Below, one piece after another: positions 58,889-60,443 of a stretch of 60,443 bases of DNA. Under the pieces are notes generated by a model that had not been told where the DNA came from, did no database searches, and saw only the letters and a program-made list of their open reading frames with translations. The translations under genes were made by a program, and so were the position numbers. Origin of the DNA: an uncultured Christensenellaceae bacterium. GTDB lineage: Bacteria > Bacillota > Clostridia > Christensenellales > Borkfalkiaceae. The DNA lies in contig CAJULB010000005.1 of assembly GCA_910587005.1 (NCBI GenBank), forward strand, positions 67,778-128,220. The letters are read 5' to 3'. The number at the start of each line of letters is the position of its first letter. Within the stretch, counting starts at the first letter, position 1.

Positions 58889-60418
58889 ATGAAAAACGCA
58901 GTTATTTATGCAAGGTATTCTCCTGGTTCAAAGCAGAATTACCAATCAATCGAGGGGCAACTCAAAGAGTGTTATGCTTTCGCGGAACGGAGCGATTTGC
59001 GCATAGTCCACGAATATATCGACGAACACTTGACGGGGACGAACGACAAGCGCACCCAATTTTTGCAAATGATTGAGGACAGCAAGCGCAAAGGCTTTCA
59101 GTTCGTCGTTGTTTATCAATTAGACCGTTTCGCCCGTAATAGATACGACAGCGCGACCTACAAAGCCAAGTTAAAGAAAAACGGCGTTCGCGTACTCTCG
59201 GCAAAAGAGAATATCACGGACGACGCGAGCGGTATTTTAATTGAGGGCGTACTTGAAAGTATGGCGGAATATTACAGTGCGGAGCTGTCGCAAAAGATAA
59301 AGCGCGGTATGGCTATAACAGCGTCGAAATGTAAGTTTTTCGGCGGCGGTATCCCGCTCGGCTACAAGGTAGACGAGGAAAAGCGGTTTATTATCAACGA
59401 GGAAACCGCGCCAATCGTCAAGCAAATGTTTGAAATGCTTGCAAACGGCTACAATTACGCCGAAATTGCCCGTTATATGAACGAGCGCGGAATACCTACC
59501 TCGCGCGGCGGCAAGTGGAACAAGAACAGTTTTCACAGCATATTTGCCAACCGCCGCTATTTGGGCAAGTACATTTTTCAAGGCAATGAGATTGACGGCG
59601 GTATGCCGCGCATTATTGACGACGAACTTTTCGACGAGGTGCAAAGTGTATTAGAGAAATACGCGCAAGCCCCGTCAAGAGGGAAAGCCCTTGAAGAATA
59701 CTTGTTATCTGAAAAGGCGTTTTGCGGGCATTGCGGCACGGCTATGATAGCGGGCGGCGGTACGAGCCACACAGGGCAAAAACATTACTACTATGTTTGC
59801 AAGCAGAAAAATAAAGCCCTCTGCGACAAGAAACGCGAGGACAAAGACAAACTTGAATTGTACGTTACGCAGGTAGTGCAAGACTTTTTGAGCGATAGAA
59901 AAATCGTTGAGAAAGCCGCGCAAGACACGATAAACTACCACGAACAGCGCACGGGCGACAACGGAATGCGGAGCATAGAGGCACAGATACGGCACGCACA
60001 AGACGAGGCGGAACAACTTACAAACGCTTTTATACTGGCGCGCAACGACCTACTGCGGGCGAATATAGAACGCAAAATGCAAGAGATAGAAATACTTATA
60101 AAAGATTTAACCGCACACAAGGCTCAAATAGAGTTAGAGCGCGGGCAAAAGATAACCAAAGAAAAGATTATTGACTTTGTGGCTATGCTACTTAAAGGCG
60201 ACCCGAACGACAAGGAATACCAAAAGAAACTGATAGACCACCTTGTTTACAAAGTGTTTGTTTACGACGATACAGTAGTTACATATCTGACTTTCGGCAA
60301 CGACAAGGAAATTAAAGAAATAGACCTTGCCGATAACGACAAGGTCTTATCTGCGATAAAGGTTCAATCTTTATCGCCTCTGGTGCAGCTTCAGGGACTC
60401 GAACCCTGGGCCCACTGA
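58889..60418 (+). CDS. Large serine recombinase (integrase of element B)
   Basis: The protein has 509 residues. The resolvase catalytic domain has YARYS with the active Ser11, QSIEGQ, VVVYQLDRFARNRYD and EYYSAELSQKIKRGM. Then come the Recombinase domain (GYKVDEEKRFIINEE ... RGIPTSRGGKWNKNSFHSIFANRRYLG), the zinc ribbon (FCGHCGTAM ... CKQKNKALCDKK) and a long coiled coil. The last residues (SLSPLVQLQGLEPWAH) are encoded by the attachment site and by the antisense strand of the tRNA-Lys gene, so the 3' end of the gene is rebuilt by integration. GGAG lies upstream of the ATG. It appears intact and should be able to move the element. Confidence 0.95.
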   Translation: MKNAVIYARYSPGSKQNYQSIEGQLKECYAFAERSDLRIVHEYIDEHLTGTNDKRTQFLQMIEDSKRKGFQFVVVYQLDRFARNRYDSATYKAKLKKNGVRVLSAKENITDDASGILIEGVLESMAEYYSAELSQKIKRGMAITASKCKFFGGGIPLGYKVDEEKRFIINEETAPIVKQMFEMLANGYNYAEIARYMNERGIPTSRGGKWNKNSFHSIFANRRYLGKYIFQGNEIDGGMPRIIDDELFDEVQSVLEKYAQAPSRGKALEEYLLSEKAFCGHCGTAMIAGGGTSHTGQKHYYYVCKQKNKALCDKKREDKDKLELYVTQVVQDFLSDRKIVEKAAQDTINYHEQRTGDNGMRSIEAQIRHAQDEAEQLTNAFILARNDLLRANIERKMQEIEILIKDLTAHKAQIELERGQKITKEKIIDFVAMLLKGDPNDKEYQKKLIDHLVYKVFVYDDTVVTYLTFGNDKEIKEIDLADNDKVLSAIKVQSLSPLVQLQGLEPWAH

Positions 60419-60443
60419 TTAAGAGTCAGTTGCTCTACCAACT
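60381..60443 (-). tRNA. tRNA-Lys (CTT), 5' end outside the window
   Basis: The minus strand reads from the D-arm (AGTTGGTAGAGCA), through anticodon stem ACTGA, loop CTCTTAA (anticodon CTT) and TCAGT, to T-arm CAGGG-TTCGAGT-CCCTG. It ends with the acceptor strand AAGCTGC-A-CCA, with encoded CCA at 60383-60381. About 13 bases of the 5' end are missing. The 3' end is the attachment core of the foreign block. Confidence 0.93.

Larger units (their letters stand above)
48932..60381. mobile_element. Foreign block at tRNA-Lys: two stacked serine-integrase elements
   Basis: The core TGGTGCA occurs at 48932-48938, 54139-54145 and 60381-60387, all in the same orientation; the last is the 3' end of the tRNA-Lys gene. 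The block contains two large serine recombinases, pointing outwards at the two ends, and genes typical of integrative elements. Element A would be 48939-54138 and element B 54146-60380. The two ends of element A are inverted copies of each other (GGTGCACCAA ... ATCCGAA), as expected for an attP of a large serine integrase. The content is more AT-rich than the host flank. The exact crossover bases are inferred. Confidence 0.65.

Noticed and set aside
58671..58889. Minus-strand frame of 72 aa over the 170-bp palindrome
   Set aside because: Its Arg-rich translation follows from the palindrome itself; there is no start signal.

Overview
The window looks like a chromosome segment of an uncultured, probably gut-associated clostridial bacterium (Firmicutes). 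Supporting signs are the housekeeping gene types (rpsU, pcrA, ligA, a ParE/ParC pair), many Gram-positive lipoproteins that share a His/Cys-rich head, canonical TTGACA/TATAAT promoters, GGAGG ribosome sites and U-tailed hairpin terminators. A placement near Christensenellales is only a guess.

Bases 1-15000 are core functions. They hold the end of a Sel1-repeat protein, ribosomal protein S21, PcrA helicase, LigA, a translationally coupled type IIA topoisomerase pair, an anchored acidic protein, and a flotillin/NfeD membrane-domain operon. Several copies of a dispersed palindromic repeat family sit between these genes. Bases 15000-31800 hold a pectin-attack locus (an Ig-like lipoprotein, a pectinesterase and a giant pectate lyase, the last two convergent), a MarR/DegV pair with two perfect operators, a PhoP/PhoR-like two-component system followed by a membrane-lipid operon (glycolipid glycosyltransferase, PlsY-like acyltransferase), and a KduD/gluconate-5-dehydrogenase-like reductase. 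The three secreted-protein genes at 15139, 17401 and 24060 (minus), plus the one at 33725, have long 5' leaders with tandem hairpins. Two of these leaders show compensatory base changes.

Bases 32000-48750 hold a dGTPase-like HD hydrolase, apparently leaderless, and a large cell-envelope locus: a repeat lipoprotein, then a MoxR AAA+ ATPase, DUF58 and two von Willebrand A membrane proteins ending in two lipoproteins.

Bases 48932-60381 are foreign. This 11.4 kb block lies between a tRNA-Lys(CTT) gene, whose start runs off the right edge, and what appears to be that tRNA's own terminator at 48868-48900. The 7-base core TGGTGCA occurs at both edges and once at 54139, so two serine-integrase elements appear to have stacked at one tRNA site. 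Element A (48.9-54.1 kb) has a decapitated integrase and carries a CdaR/PucR-type regulator, a KdgT-family permease and acetolactate decarboxylase. Element B (54.1-60.4 kb) has an intact integrase, a sigma-like factor, LytTR/DUF3021 and CPBP genes. It also has a very AT-rich gene with a HEPN-type RNxxxH motif that has been inserted into a tiny gene between 38-bp direct repeats. That last module is the best candidate here for an undescribed defence or toxin cassette.
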